NCBI GenBank assembly: GCA_902799465.1
Contig: CADCAS010000047.1
Location: 1 to 34,007 of the forward strand
DNA from: an uncultured Eubacteriales bacterium
GTDB taxonomy: Bacteria; Bacillota; Clostridia; Christensenellales; Aristaeellaceae
Reading direction: 5' to 3'
DNA: 34,007 nucleotides
This document shows positions 7,186-16,129 of the stretch, one piece after another (position 1 is the stretch's first letter; each line of letters opens with the position of its first letter). The position numbers and the translations under genes were made by a program. Under the pieces are notes generated by a model. That model did not search any database, was not told the DNA's origin, and was given only the letters and a program-made list of their open reading frames with translations.

Positions 7186-10100
7186 TCACAGCTCGTAGCC
7201 GTAGATGGTGTAGCGCTTCGCGGTGCGGGCGCCCGTCTCGTCGTAGGTGTACTCGATGTAGGCGTAGCGCGCCCGGCCCGCGGTCATCTGGCCGTCGGCG
7301 TCGAAGTTCCAGTCCTTGACGATCCTGCCCAGCGCGTCGTACTCGTGCACCACGCCGTAGATCCTCTGGGCGTTGGTGGTGGGCTTGCCGTCCTTGTCCA
7401 GGTACTCCTCCTTGAGGCACAGCCTGCCGGTCTTGTCGAAGGTCTTGCGCAGCTTGGCGTAGGGGGTGGACTGCTCCACATCCACGAAGCTGCCGTCCTT
7501 CTTCAGATAGGAGATGGTCTGGACGGTGTAATCGCTGTTGTACTCATAGGCCAGGGAGGCGTATCCGGCCTTGATGGCCACGGGCTTGCCCTTGACGTCG
7601 TAGTAGGACTCGGTGAGCACCTTGTTGTCCTCGTTGTAGGTCCAGACGGTGGTGGCCTTGTCCTGGGCATTCTTCACGGGCTGGAGATCCGTGTCGTAGA
7701 AGCTCTCCTTGATGCGGTTGCCGTGATCGTCGTAGGCGTAGAGTATGGCCGCGTAGGAGTTCTTGCCCAGCTTGACCAGATTGCCCTCCTGGTCCAGATA
7801 GCGGATGGACAGCATGCGGTTGTTCTCGTCGAAGCTGCGCTCGATGGAGGCATAGTTGTTGTTGGGCAGCGCCACCGGCAGGTCGTCCTGGTCGTAGTAG
7901 CTCTCCTTGAGCACGTTGCCCTTCTCGTCGCGCAGGGTCAGCAGCCTGGCATAGCCCGCCTTGAGCATGAAGGGCGTGCCCTCGGCGTCGTACCAGCGCG
8001 TCTCGCGCACGCGGTTGAGGTTGTCGTAGCTGTACTGGATGGTGCAGTAGCCGTCGGCGCAGTTGACCTTGTTGCCCTCGGCGTCCAGATAGGTCTGCAC
8101 CAGCACGTTGTCGTTTTCGTCATACAGGTTCATCACCTGGGAGTAATCCTTGATGACGGCGGGCTGATAGTCCGTATCGAAGTAGCGGGTCAGCACCGGC
8201 TTCTTGCCCTCGGCGTAGCGCATCAGCGTCATGGCGTAGCCCGCGCGGCAGACCACCGGCTCGTTCTCCACGCCGAAGTAGCGCTCCTCCACCACGCGGT
8301 TGAGCTCGTCGTACTGGCGGGTCACGGTGGCGTAGCCCTGGTTGGACAGCAGCAGCTGATCCGCGTTGTCCAGGTACTGCTCCATCACCACGTTGTCGCT
8401 GGTGCCCTCATAGCGGCGCAGCAGCGTATGCCGGCCGCTGACCATCACCGGCTGACCCTGCTCGTCGAAGTAGGACTCCTTGAGCATGCGGCCCAGGTCG
8501 TCGTACTCGCGGACCACGGCGTGGTAGCTCTTGCGGGTATTGAAGATGGCGTTGCCCTTCTCGTCGAAGTAGCGCTCGCGGATGACGCGGTCGGCGGCGT
8601 CCACCTCCCGCACGATGATGGCGCAGCCCTGGCTGGCGTCCATGCGGGGCTTGCCCTTGGCGTTGCAGTAGGTCTCTCGGACGGCGGTCTTGCCCGACTC
8701 GTACTCCCGCTTGACCATCATCACGCCCCGGGCGTTGTCGTGGGGATTGCCGTTGATGTCGAAGTAGGTCTCCTTGGTCACGCGGCCCTCGGCGTCGTAT
8801 TCCCGCACCAGGCCCGCGTAGCCGTCGGTATTCATGCAGGGACGGCCCTGCTCGTCATAGTAGATCTCCTTGGTCCTGCGGCCGTCGGCGTCGTAGCCGT
8901 AGCTGACGGAGGCCCAGCCTTTGGGACCCTTCATGGGCTTGCCGGAGGCGTTCATAAAGCGGGTGACGGTCATATAGCCGTTGGCGTCGTACTCGCGTTC
9001 CTCGCCGTAGGCGCCCACGCTGGCGGGGATGGCGGGCTCGCCGTCGGCGTCGAAGTACCGAAGCTCGGCCACGCGCCCGTCGGCGTCGTAGGCGGTCTCA
9101 CGGACGGTGATGCCGGCCTTGTTGGGGCCCAGCTGTCCCTCGGCGTCCCGGAAGGCCTCGCGCACCACCTGTCCCTTTTCGTTGAACACGCGGTCCACGC
9201 CGCTGTAGTCGCCGTTGAGCAGCACGGGCTTGCCGTCAGCGTCGTAATAGCGCTCCGCCACGCGATGGCCCTCCTCGTCGTAGGCCACATCGTGCTGCGC
9301 CCAGCCCGCCGCGGCGTTCATGCGGCGTCCGTTGGCGTCCAGGTTGTTTTCGCGGATCTGGTTGCCCTGCTCGTCGTAGTAGTAGGCGATCTGGTACGCG
9401 CCGCCCACCGTCATGGGACTTCCGCTGGCGTTCAGATAGCGCTGGCGGATCAGCCTGCGGTTCTCGTCGTAGGCCTTGTCGATGATCACCGCGCCGCTGC
9501 GGTTCGCGCCCACCTGGCCGCTGAGGTCGTAGTAGGTCTCGCGGACTACGTTGCCCGCGGCGTCATAGGCCCGATCCAGGCCCCAGTAGTTGCCGCCGGT
9601 GAGGCACCGCGCGCCGTCGGCGTCGTAGTAGCGCTCGCTAATCTTGCGGTTCATGGCGTCGTAGGCGTTGACGGCCCTGGCCCAGTTGCCCGTGCCGTTC
9701 ATGGCCGCGCCCGCGGCGTCCAGCCGGGTATCGGTCACCATGTTGCCCGCGGCGTCGTACTCGAACGCCTCGGCGTAGGCCGCGATGCCCTTGTAGAGCA
9801 TGGGCGCGCCGCTGGCGTCGAAATAGCGCACCAGAGTGGGCTTGTTCAGTTCGTTGAATTCCCGCTCCACGGCCACGATGCCGCTGCGGTTGGCCGCCGG
9901 GCGCATGCGCTCGTCGTAGTACACCTCGCGGGTCACGTTGCCCGCCGCGTCGTAGTCGCGCTTCACGGCGGCGTACAGGTCGGTGCACAGGCAGGCCTTG
10001 TTGTTGGTGCCGAAGTAGCGCTCCTGGATGCGCCTGCCGTTTTCGTCGCAGGTGTATTCGGCCCGCGCCCAGCCCTTCGGGCCCAGCATCAGCTTGCCGT

Positions 10101-13100
10101 TTTCATTCATGTACAGCGTGGAGCTCTGGTTGCCCGCGTCGTCGTAGCCGCGGCTCTCGATGCTCACGCCGGTGCTGGCGGGGATCGTGGCGTTGCCGTC
10201 GGCGTCCATATACCGCAGCTCCACCACGCGGCCCTCCGTGTCGTAGGCGGTCATGCGCACGGTGATGTCAGACTTGTTGGGACCCACCGCGCCGGTGATG
10301 TCGTAGAAGGTCTCCCGGACGACCTTGCCCTCGTCGTTGAAGGCCCGGTCGATGCCGCTGTAGTCGCCGTTCACCAGCGCGGGCTGGAGCTCGGCGTTAT
10401 AATAGCGCTCGGCCACGCGCTGCTTCTTCGCGTCGTAGCTGATGTCGTGCTCGAACCAGCCCGCATCGTTCAACATCGGCTCGCCCTTGTCGTCGATGTT
10501 CAGCTCACGGATCATGTTGCCGTCGGCGTCGTAGTCCTGGAGCAGCTGGTAGCTGCCGGCCACCTTCATGGGCTCGCCCTGGGCGTCCAGATAGCGCTGG
10601 CTGGTGAGCCTGCGATCCCGGTTGTACTCCTTCTCCACGATCACCTGGCCCGCGCGGTTCGCGCCGATGTTGCCGGTGATGTCGTAGTAGGTCTCCCGGA
10701 CCACGTTCCCGAGGCTGTCATAGACCCGATCCAGGCCGTGGTAGTTGGCCCCGGTCAGACAGCGATGGCCATCGGCGTCATAGTAGCGCTCGGTGAGCTT
10801 TCGGTTCATGGCGTCGTAGGTGTTCTCCACCATGGCCCAGCCCGCCGCGCCGTTCATCACATTGCCGCTGGCGTCCACGCGGGTCACCGTGGCCTGATTG
10901 CCCGCGGCGTCGTAGGTATACAGCTCTCCATAGGCGGCGCAGCCCGTAAACAGCATCGGCTGACCCTCGCCATCCAGGTAGCGGAGAGCGGTGACCTTTT
11001 TGTTTTCATTAAATTCGCGTTCGGCGACGATGATCCCGCTCCTGTTCGCGGTGGGGTTCATGTCCGTGTCGAAGTAGGCCTCCCGGGTCACGTTGCCCGC
11101 CTCGTCGTAGGCCCGCTGCACGGCGTGGTACTCGTCCGTGCTCTCGCAGGGCTGGCCCTTCTCGTCGAAGTAGCGCTCCTCGGTGCGGCGGTTGCTGTCG
11201 TCGTAGGCATATTTGGCCCTGGACCACCCTCTCGCCAGCAGCACGGGATTGCCATTGCCGTCGCAATACTGCACGGAGGCCTGGTTGCCGCGCTCGTCAT
11301 AGGTACGGCGCTCGATGCTGGCCCCAACGCTCGTCGGCGTGGCGGGGTTGCCCTCCGCGTCGAAGTAGCGCAGCTCGGCCACCCGGCCGTCCTCGTCGTA
11401 GGCCGTCTGCCGCACCACAATGTCGGCCTTGTTCGCGCCGACCTCGCCGGTGGCGTCGTGGAAGGTCTCGGAGGTCACCTTGCCCTCGTCGTTGAACGCC
11501 CGGTCAATGCCGGAATAATCGCCGTTCACCAGCGCCGGCGCGCCCTCCACATCGTAGAAGCGCTCGGATACGCGCCACTTGTGCTCATCGTAGCTGATAT
11601 CGTGCTGCGCCCAGCCCGCCGCGTTCAGCATGCGGTTTCCGTCCGCGTCCAGGTTGGTCTCGCGGACCATGTTGCCGTTCTCGTCGTAGTCCTGTATCAG
11701 CTGATAGGTCCCGCCCACCGCCATGGGCTGGCCCTCGCCGTCCAGGTAGCGCTGCCCGGTCAGGTGGCGGGCCTCGTCATAGGTCTTATCCACGATGACG
11801 ATTCCGGCGCGGTTCGGACCCACATTGCCGGTCACATCATAGTAGGTCTCGCGAATGACGTTGCCCACGTCGTCGTAGGCGCGGTCAATGCCCCAGTAGT
11901 TGCCGCCGTTCAGGACGTTGTTGCCGTCGGCGTCGTAGTAGCGCTCGGTCAGGCGGCGGTTCTTCTCATCGTAGGTGAATTCGGCCTTCGCCCAGTTGGC
12001 CGCACCGTTCATCACATTGCCATCGGCGTCCACGCGGGTGACGGTGGTCTGATTGCCCGCAGCGTCGTAGGTGTAGAGCTCGCCGTAGGCGGCGTTGCCC
12101 TTGAACAGCATCGGCTGGCCCTCGCCGTCCAGATAGCGGAGGGCGGTGACCTGCTTGTTCTCGTTGTAGTCGCGCTCGATAGTGACAGCCCCGGCGCGGT
12201 TGGCGGTGGGGTTCATTTCCGTGTCGAAGTAGGACTCGCGGACCACGTTGCCCGCCTCGTCGTAAGCCCGCTGCACGGCGTGGTATTCGTCCGTGCTCTC
12301 ACAGGGCTGACCCTGCTCGTCGAAGTAGCGCTCCTCGGTGCGGCGGTTGCTGTCGTCGTAGGCGTATTCCGCTTTGGACCAGCCGCGGGCCAGCAGGACG
12401 GGATTGCCGCTGCCGTCGCAATACTGGACGGATGCCTGGTTGCCACGTTCGTCATAGGTGCGGCGCTCGATGCAGGCCCCCACGCTGGTCGGCGCGACGG
12501 GATTGCCCTCCGCGTCGAAATACCGCAGCTCGGCCACACGGCCGTCCTCGTCGTAGGCCGTCTGGCGGACCACGATATCGGCCTTGTTCGCGCCGACCTC
12601 GCCGCTGGCGTCGTGGAAGGTCTCCTGCGTCACCTTGCCCTCGTCGTTGAACGCCCGGTCGATGCCGGAATAATCGCCGTTCACCAGCGCCGGGGCGCCC
12701 TCCACATTGTAGAAGCGCTCAGACACGCGCCACTTGTGCTCGTCGTAGCTGATGTCGTGCTGCGCCCAGCCCGCCGCGTTCAGCATGCGGTTTCCGTCCG
12801 CGTCCAGGTTGGTCTCGCGGACCATGTTGCCGTTTTCGTCGTAGTCCTGGATCAGCTGATAGGTCCCGCCCACCGTCATGGGCTGACCCTGGGCGTCCAG
12901 ATAGCGCTGCCCGGTCAGGTGGCGCGCCTCGTCATAGGTCTTATCCACGATGATCACGCCGCCCCGGTTCGGCCCGATGTTGCCGCTGGCGTCATAGTAG
13001 GTCTCACGGATGACGTTGCCTACGTCGTCATAGGCGCGGTCAATGCCCCAGTAGTTGCCGCCGTTCAGGACCCGGCTGCCCTCAGCGTCGAAATAGCGCT

Positions 13101-15528
13101 CGGAGACCCGGCGGTTGGCGGCGTCATAGGTATACTCGGCCTTGGCCCAGTTGGACGCGCCGTTCATCACATTGCCGTCGGCATCCACGCGGGTGACGGT
13201 GGCCTGATTGCCCGCGGCGTCGTAGGTGTACAGCTCGCCGTAGGACGCGCTGCCCTTGAAGAGCATCGGCTGGCCCTCGCCGTCCCGATAGCGGGCGGCG
13301 GTAACCTTCTTGTTCTCGTTGTAGTCGCGCTCGACGACGATGATCCCGCTTTTGTTGGCGGCGGGCGTCATGGTGGTGTCGAAGAAGGCCTCGCCGGTGA
13401 CGTTGCCCGCGTCGTCGTACCTGCGCAGGACAGCGGCGTACTGGTCGCTGTTCAGGCACAGCTGGCCCTCCCCGTCGTAGTAGCGCTCCTCGACGCGGCG
13501 GTTGTTTTCATCATAGCGGTACTCGGCCCTGGACCAGCCGCGGGCCAGCATCACGGGCTGCTCGTCGCCGTCGAAATACTGGACGGAGGCCTGGTTGCCC
13601 TTTTCATCGTAGGTGCGGCGCTCGATGCAGGCCCCGACGCTGGCAGGCGCGACGGGCTGTCCCTGGGCGTCCAGATAGCGCAGCTCGGTCACCCGGCCGT
13701 TCTCGTCGTAGGCGGTGAGGCGGACGGTGATGTCCTGCTTGTTGGGGGCCAGGTGCATGGAGGCGTCGTAGAACTCCTCCCGGACCACGCGCCCGTTCTC
13801 GTCGTAGGTTCGCTGTATGGCGGCGTACTGGTCATTGTTCAGGCAGACGGTGCCGGTCTCGTCGTAGTAGCGCTCGGAGACCCGCCTGCCGTTGGCGTCG
13901 TTTTCATACCGGGCGGAGGCCCAGCCCTGGAGGCCCTTCATGGGCTGGCTGTCCGCGCCGAAATAGCGGGTCAGGTTCTGGTAGCCCGCATCGTCGTAAT
14001 CCCGGCGCTCGATGCACACGCCCGCGCTGGCGGGGGCCATCAGGTTGCCCGCGGCGTCGAAATAGCGCAGCTCAATGACGCGGCCCGCGTCGTCGTAGCT
14101 GGTCTGGCGGACGATGATGCCGCCCCGGTTCGGCCCCACGTCGCCGGTGCGGTCGTGGAAGGACTCCAGGATGGGCTTGCCCGCCTCGTTGAAGGAGCGG
14201 TCGATGCCGCTGTAGTCGCCGTTCAGCAGCGCGGGCGCGCCCTCTATGTCATAGAAGCGCTCGGCCACGCGCCACTTGTGCTCGTCGTAGGTGATGTCGT
14301 GCTGGCACCAGCCCGCGGCGCTGAGCATGCGGTTGCCGTCCGCGTCCAGGTTGGTCTCGCGGATCATGTTGCCGGCGTCGTCGTAGTCCTGCTTGAGCTG
14401 GTAGATGCTGCCCACCTGCATGGGCTGGCCATTGGCGTCCAGATAGCGCTGGAGGACGAGGCGGCGGTTCTCATCGTAGCTCTTTTCCACGACGACTACG
14501 CCGGACTTGTTGGGCCCGACCTCGCCGCTGACGTCGTAATAGGTCTCGCGGATCACGTTCCCGGCCTCGTCGTAGACCCGATCGATGCCGTGGTAGTTGC
14601 CGCCGTTGGCGCAACGCTGGCCCTGGGCGTCGAAATAGCGCTCGGAGACCTTGCGGTTGCTGGCGTCGTAGCCGTTCTCCACCCGGGCCCAGTCGCCCGC
14701 GCCGTTCATGGGCGCGCCGAAGCCGTCCAGGCGGGTGTTGACGGTGACATTGCCGTTTTCATCGTACTCGAAGGACTCGCCGCTCGCGCCGAGCCTGGCG
14801 TAGACCATCGGCGCGCCGCTGCCGTCGTAGTACATGGTCTTTGTGACCTTCTTGTCCGCGTTGAACTCCCGCTCGATGGTGATGACGCCGTCCTTGTTGG
14901 CGGCGGGCTTCAGCTCGGTGTCGAAGTAGGACTCCCGGGTGACGTTGCCCGCCTCGTCATAGCGGCGCTTCACCTGGCAGTAGCCGCCCTCGATCACGCA
15001 GCGCGCGCCGCCCGCGTCGAAGTAGGTCTCCTGGACGCGGCGGTTGCTCTCGTCATACTGATACTCCGCCTGCGCCCAGCCGCCCACGCCCGCCATGGGG
15101 TTGCCCTCGGCGTCCAGCCGCATGTTGACGGATACGTTGCCGTTTTGATCGTACTCAAAGGATTCGCCGTAGGCGCCCAGCTTTTCGTAGAGCATGGGAT
15201 TCCCCTGGGCGTCCAGATAGCGCACCACGGCCACGCGGTTTGCTTCATTATATTCACGGGCCACGGCGTACACGCCGTCCTTGTTGGCCACGGGATTGAG
15301 CTGGTCGTCCAGCCACGCCTCGCGGACCACATTGCCCCGCTCGTCGTACTCCAGGGTGTGCCGGGCGAAGCCGTCCGGGCCCATGGCCAGCGCGCCGCCG
15401 TCAACCTTGTAATCCTCCTGGATCAGCTTGTTGTCGTCGGAAAACAGCTGCTCGATCTGACCCTCCGCATACCCCGCCTGACTGAGCAGCACGAAGCCCA
15501 GAAAGGCGGCGACGATTGATCTGTTCAT
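7186..15528 (-). CDS. Giant secreted YD-like repeat protein (2780 residues)
   Basis: Residues 1-21 are a signal peptide (MNRSIVAAFLGFVLLSQAGYA). Almost all the rest is a chain of about 86 repeats of about 32 residues with the pattern YDxxGNVxxExYxDxxGxP, then a short variable link ending in an aromatic or basic residue. It resembles the YD repeats of RHS proteins but has a longer, very regular period. I see no RHS core DPxG-type junction, no C-terminal toxin, no LPXTG motif and no membrane helix; the protein ends in the repeat style (YIEYTYDETGARTAKRY). The ATG follows GAGGAGG by a normal spacer. Groups of 12 units recur as a 385-residue super-repeat. Likely an extracellular or envelope beta-rich filament; the function is unknown. 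Confidence 0.88.
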   Translation of the reverse strand: MNRSIVAAFLGFVLLSQAGYAEGQIEQLFSDDNKLIQEDYKVDGGALAMGPDGFARHTLEYDERGNVVREAWLDDQLNPVANKDGVYAVAREYNEANRVAVVRYLDAQGNPMLYEKLGAYGESFEYDQNGNVSVNMRLDAEGNPMAGVGGWAQAEYQYDESNRRVQETYFDAGGARCVIEGGYCQVKRRYDEAGNVTRESYFDTELKPAANKDGVITIEREFNADKKVTKTMYYDGSGAPMVYARLGASGESFEYDENGNVTVNTRLDGFGAPMNGAGDWARVENGYDASNRKVSERYFDAQGQRCANGGNYHGIDRVYDEAGNVIRETYYDVSGEVGPNKSGVVVVEKSYDENRRLVLQRYLDANGQPMQVGSIYQLKQDYDDAGNMIRETNLDADGNRMLSAAGWCQHDITYDEHKWRVAERFYDIEGAPALLNGDYSGIDRSFNEAGKPILESFHDRTGDVGPNRGGIIVRQTSYDDAGRVIELRYFDAAGNLMAPASAGVCIERRDYDDAGYQNLTRYFGADSQPMKGLQGWASARYENDANGRRVSERYYDETGTVCLNNDQYAAIQRTYDENGRVVREEFYDASMHLAPNKQDITVRLTAYDENGRVTELRYLDAQGQPVAPASVGACIERRTYDEKGNQASVQYFDGDEQPVMLARGWSRAEYRYDENNRRVEERYYDGEGQLCLNSDQYAAVLRRYDDAGNVTGEAFFDTTMTPAANKSGIIVVERDYNENKKVTAARYRDGEGQPMLFKGSASYGELYTYDAAGNQATVTRVDADGNVMNGASNWAKAEYTYDAANRRVSERYFDAEGSRVLNGGNYWGIDRAYDDVGNVIRETYYDASGNIGPNRGGVIIVDKTYDEARHLTGQRYLDAQGQPMTVGGTYQLIQDYDENGNMVRETNLDADGNRMLNAAGWAQHDISYDEHKWRVSERFYNVEGAPALVNGDYSGIDRAFNDEGKVTQETFHDASGEVGANKADIVVRQTAYDEDGRVAELRYFDAEGNPVAPTSVGACIERRTYDERGNQASVQYCDGSGNPVLLARGWSKAEYAYDDSNRRTEERYFDEQGQPCESTDEYHAVQRAYDEAGNVVRESYFDTEMNPTANRAGAVTIERDYNENKQVTALRYLDGEGQPMLFKGNAAYGELYTYDAAGNQTTVTRVDADGNVMNGAANWAKAEFTYDEKNRRLTERYYDADGNNVLNGGNYWGIDRAYDDVGNVIRETYYDVTGNVGPNRAGIVIVDKTYDEARHLTGQRYLDGEGQPMAVGGTYQLIQDYDENGNMVRETNLDADGNRMLNAAGWAQHDISYDEHKWRVSERFYDVEGAPALVNGDYSGIDRAFNDEGKVTSETFHDATGEVGANKADIVVRQTAYDEDGRVAELRYFDAEGNPATPTSVGASIERRTYDERGNQASVQYCDGNGNPVLLARGWSRAKYAYDDSNRRTEERYFDEKGQPCESTDEYHAVQRAYDEAGNVTREAYFDTDMNPTANRSGIIVAEREFNENKKVTALRYLDGEGQPMLFTGCAAYGELYTYDAAGNQATVTRVDASGNVMNGAAGWAMVENTYDAMNRKLTERYYDADGHRCLTGANYHGLDRVYDSLGNVVRETYYDITGNIGANRAGQVIVEKEYNRDRRLTSQRYLDAQGEPMKVAGSYQLLQDYDADGNMIRELNIDDKGEPMLNDAGWFEHDISYDAKKQRVAERYYNAELQPALVNGDYSGIDRAFNDEGKVVRETFYDITGAVGPNKSDITVRMTAYDTEGRVVELRYMDADGNATIPASTGVSIESRGYDDAGNQSSTLYMNENGKLMLGPKGWARAEYTCDENGRRIQERYFGTNNKACLCTDLYAAVKRDYDAAGNVTREVYYDERMRPAANRSGIVAVEREFNELNKPTLVRYFDASGAPMLYKGIAAYAEAFEYDAAGNMVTDTRLDAAGAAMNGTGNWARAVNAYDAMNRKISERYYDADGARCLTGGNYWGLDRAYDAAGNVVRETYYDLSGQVGANRSGAVIIDKAYDENRRLIRQRYLNASGSPMTVGGAYQIAYYYDEQGNQIRENNLDANGRRMNAAAGWAQHDVAYDEEGHRVAERYYDADGKPVLLNGDYSGVDRVFNEKGQVVREAFRDAEGQLGPNKAGITVRETAYDADGRVAELRYFDADGEPAIPASVGAYGEEREYDANGYMTVTRFMNASGKPMKGPKGWASVSYGYDADGRRTKEIYYDEQGRPCMNTDGYAGLVREYDAEGRVTKETYFDINGNPHDNARGVMMVKREYESGKTAVRETYCNAKGKPRMDASQGCAIIVREVDAADRVIRERYFDEKGNAIFNTRKSYHAVVREYDDLGRMLKESYFDEQGQPVMVSGRHTLLRRYEGTSDNVVMEQYLDNADQLLLSNQGYATVTRQYDELNRVVEERYFGVENEPVVCRAGYAMTLMRYAEGKKPVLTRYFDTDYQPAVIKDYSQVMNLYDENDNVLVQTYLDAEGNKVNCADGYCTIQYSYDNLNRVRETRWYDAEGTPFMLKAGYARLLTLRDEKGNVLKESYYDQDDLPVALPNNNYASIERSFDENNRMLSIRYLDQEGNLVKLGKNSYAAILYAYDDHGNRIKESFYDTDLQPVKNAQDKATTVWTYNEDNKVLTESYYDVKGKPVAIKAGYASLAYEYNSDYTVQTISYLKKDGSFVDVEQSTPYAKLRKTFDKTGRLCLKEEYLDKDGKPTTNAQRIYGVVHEYDALGRIVKDWNFDADGQMTAGRARYAYIEYTYDETGARTAKRYTIYGYEL
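8746..14908 (-). repeat. 1155-bp tandem super-repeat inside the giant gene
   Basis: Equivalent points fall at 8746, 9901, 11056, 12211 and 13366, exactly 1155 bp (385 codons, 12 units) apart. The next is at 14908, 1542 bp on, i.e. one period plus 387 bp (129 codons, four units). The copies at 11056-12210 and 12211-13365 are almost identical over long stretches of DNA; the copies nearer the C terminus (below about 8900) are much more diverged. This implies recent unequal recombination in the N-terminal two thirds. Confidence 0.85.
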
Positions 15529-15612
15529 CTTGACCTCCTCACCTGCGGCGGTCCCTGCGGCCCGCCTTCAAATATACCAAAACTAAAGGGTCCAAATTAC
15601 CATTATGACTGC

Positions 15613-15641
15613 ATTATAGCATCATTATTTAATAATTGCAA
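15613..15641 (-). promoter_or_regulatory. Promoter of the giant repeat protein gene
   Basis: Read on the minus strand, TTGCAA (15641-15636) and TATAAT (15618-15613) are separated by 17 bp. Transcription would begin near 15606, giving a leader of about 78 nt before the ATG at 15528. The gene therefore need not depend on read-through from rpe. Confidence 0.7.
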
Positions 15642-15680
15642 TCCCTTTGAAACATGTTATGGGAAATTTACCATTTACTG

Positions 15681-15893
15681 AGGGAAAAGGGAAAAGGAAA
15701 CAGGGGAACCGAGGGAACAGGGAACAGGCAACAGGCAACAGGAATGGCCCGGGAACGCAGGGGCGGCAGCCGCTATTCCTGTTCCCTGTTGCCTGTTCCC
15801 CGTTCCCTGTTGCCAGTTCCCTGTTCCCTGTTCCCTGTTCCCCGTTCCCTGTTGCCTGTTCCCTGTCCCCTGTCCCCTGTTCCCTCGTCTCCC
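15681..15893. repeat. Inverted pair of GTTCCCT-type heptamer arrays
   Basis: In the 600-bp gap between the giant gene and rpe, 15681-15745 is built of GGGAACA, GGCAACA and GGGAAAA units, and 15775-15893 of the reverse-complement units GTTCCCT, GTTGCCT and GTCCCCT. They face each other across a 29-bp loop and could form a long stem. The unit length is 7 bp, and the internal G-to-C variant unit recalls the variant in the ACTCCCT arrays further on. The rest of the gap (15951-16129) shows no gene; open frames there are low-complexity. Confidence 0.8.
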
Positions 15894-15905
15894 AAAATTG
15901 TCTGT

Positions 15906-15950
15906 CCCCGCCCCGGCGTCATCCTTGCAAGTCCATGACGCGGGGCGGGG
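15906..15950 (-). terminator. GC-rich hairpin downstream of rpe
   Basis: CCCCGCCCCGGCGTCAT (15906-15922) pairs with ATGACGCGGGGCGGGG (15935-15950), with one bulged base and a 12-nt loop. On the minus strand it is followed by ACAGACAATTTTGG, a short T-run set back from the stem. It is a reasonable candidate for the end of the long minus-strand operon, 180 bp after rpe. Confidence 0.45.
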
Positions 15951-16129
15951 AACAGTGTTCTGGGGTCAATCCATATTATGCGGCGCTGACGCTGGCAATG
16001 CGGCAGCGCCTCATGTTTTTCCGGCGCGATGGCCGATCATGAGAGTGGCGAACCCTCAATGATGTCATTATATATGCCAAAGATGTACCCAATATGAACA
16101 AAGGGGATTGAAATTCGCTCGATTGCGGG

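Noticed and set aside
7186..7500. RHS polymorphic toxin tip at the C terminus of the giant protein
   Set aside because: The C terminus continues the repeat pattern to the end, there is no RHS core junction motif and no immunity gene follows; the next gene is a peptidoglycan-binding protein.
7162..15519. Very long plus-strand reading frame (about 2785 codons)
   Set aside because: It is the exact antisense of the giant repeat gene, in codon register with it. Its product is Val/Ala/Leu/His-rich without any recognisable domain, it has no ribosome binding site, and the minus strand has a signal peptide, promoter, RBS and protein repeats.
15647..16042. Low-complexity proteins of 94-131 residues between the giant gene and rpe
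   Set aside because: They are translations of the 7-bp GTTCCCT repeats; since 7 is not a multiple of 3, all frames give similar low-complexity products.
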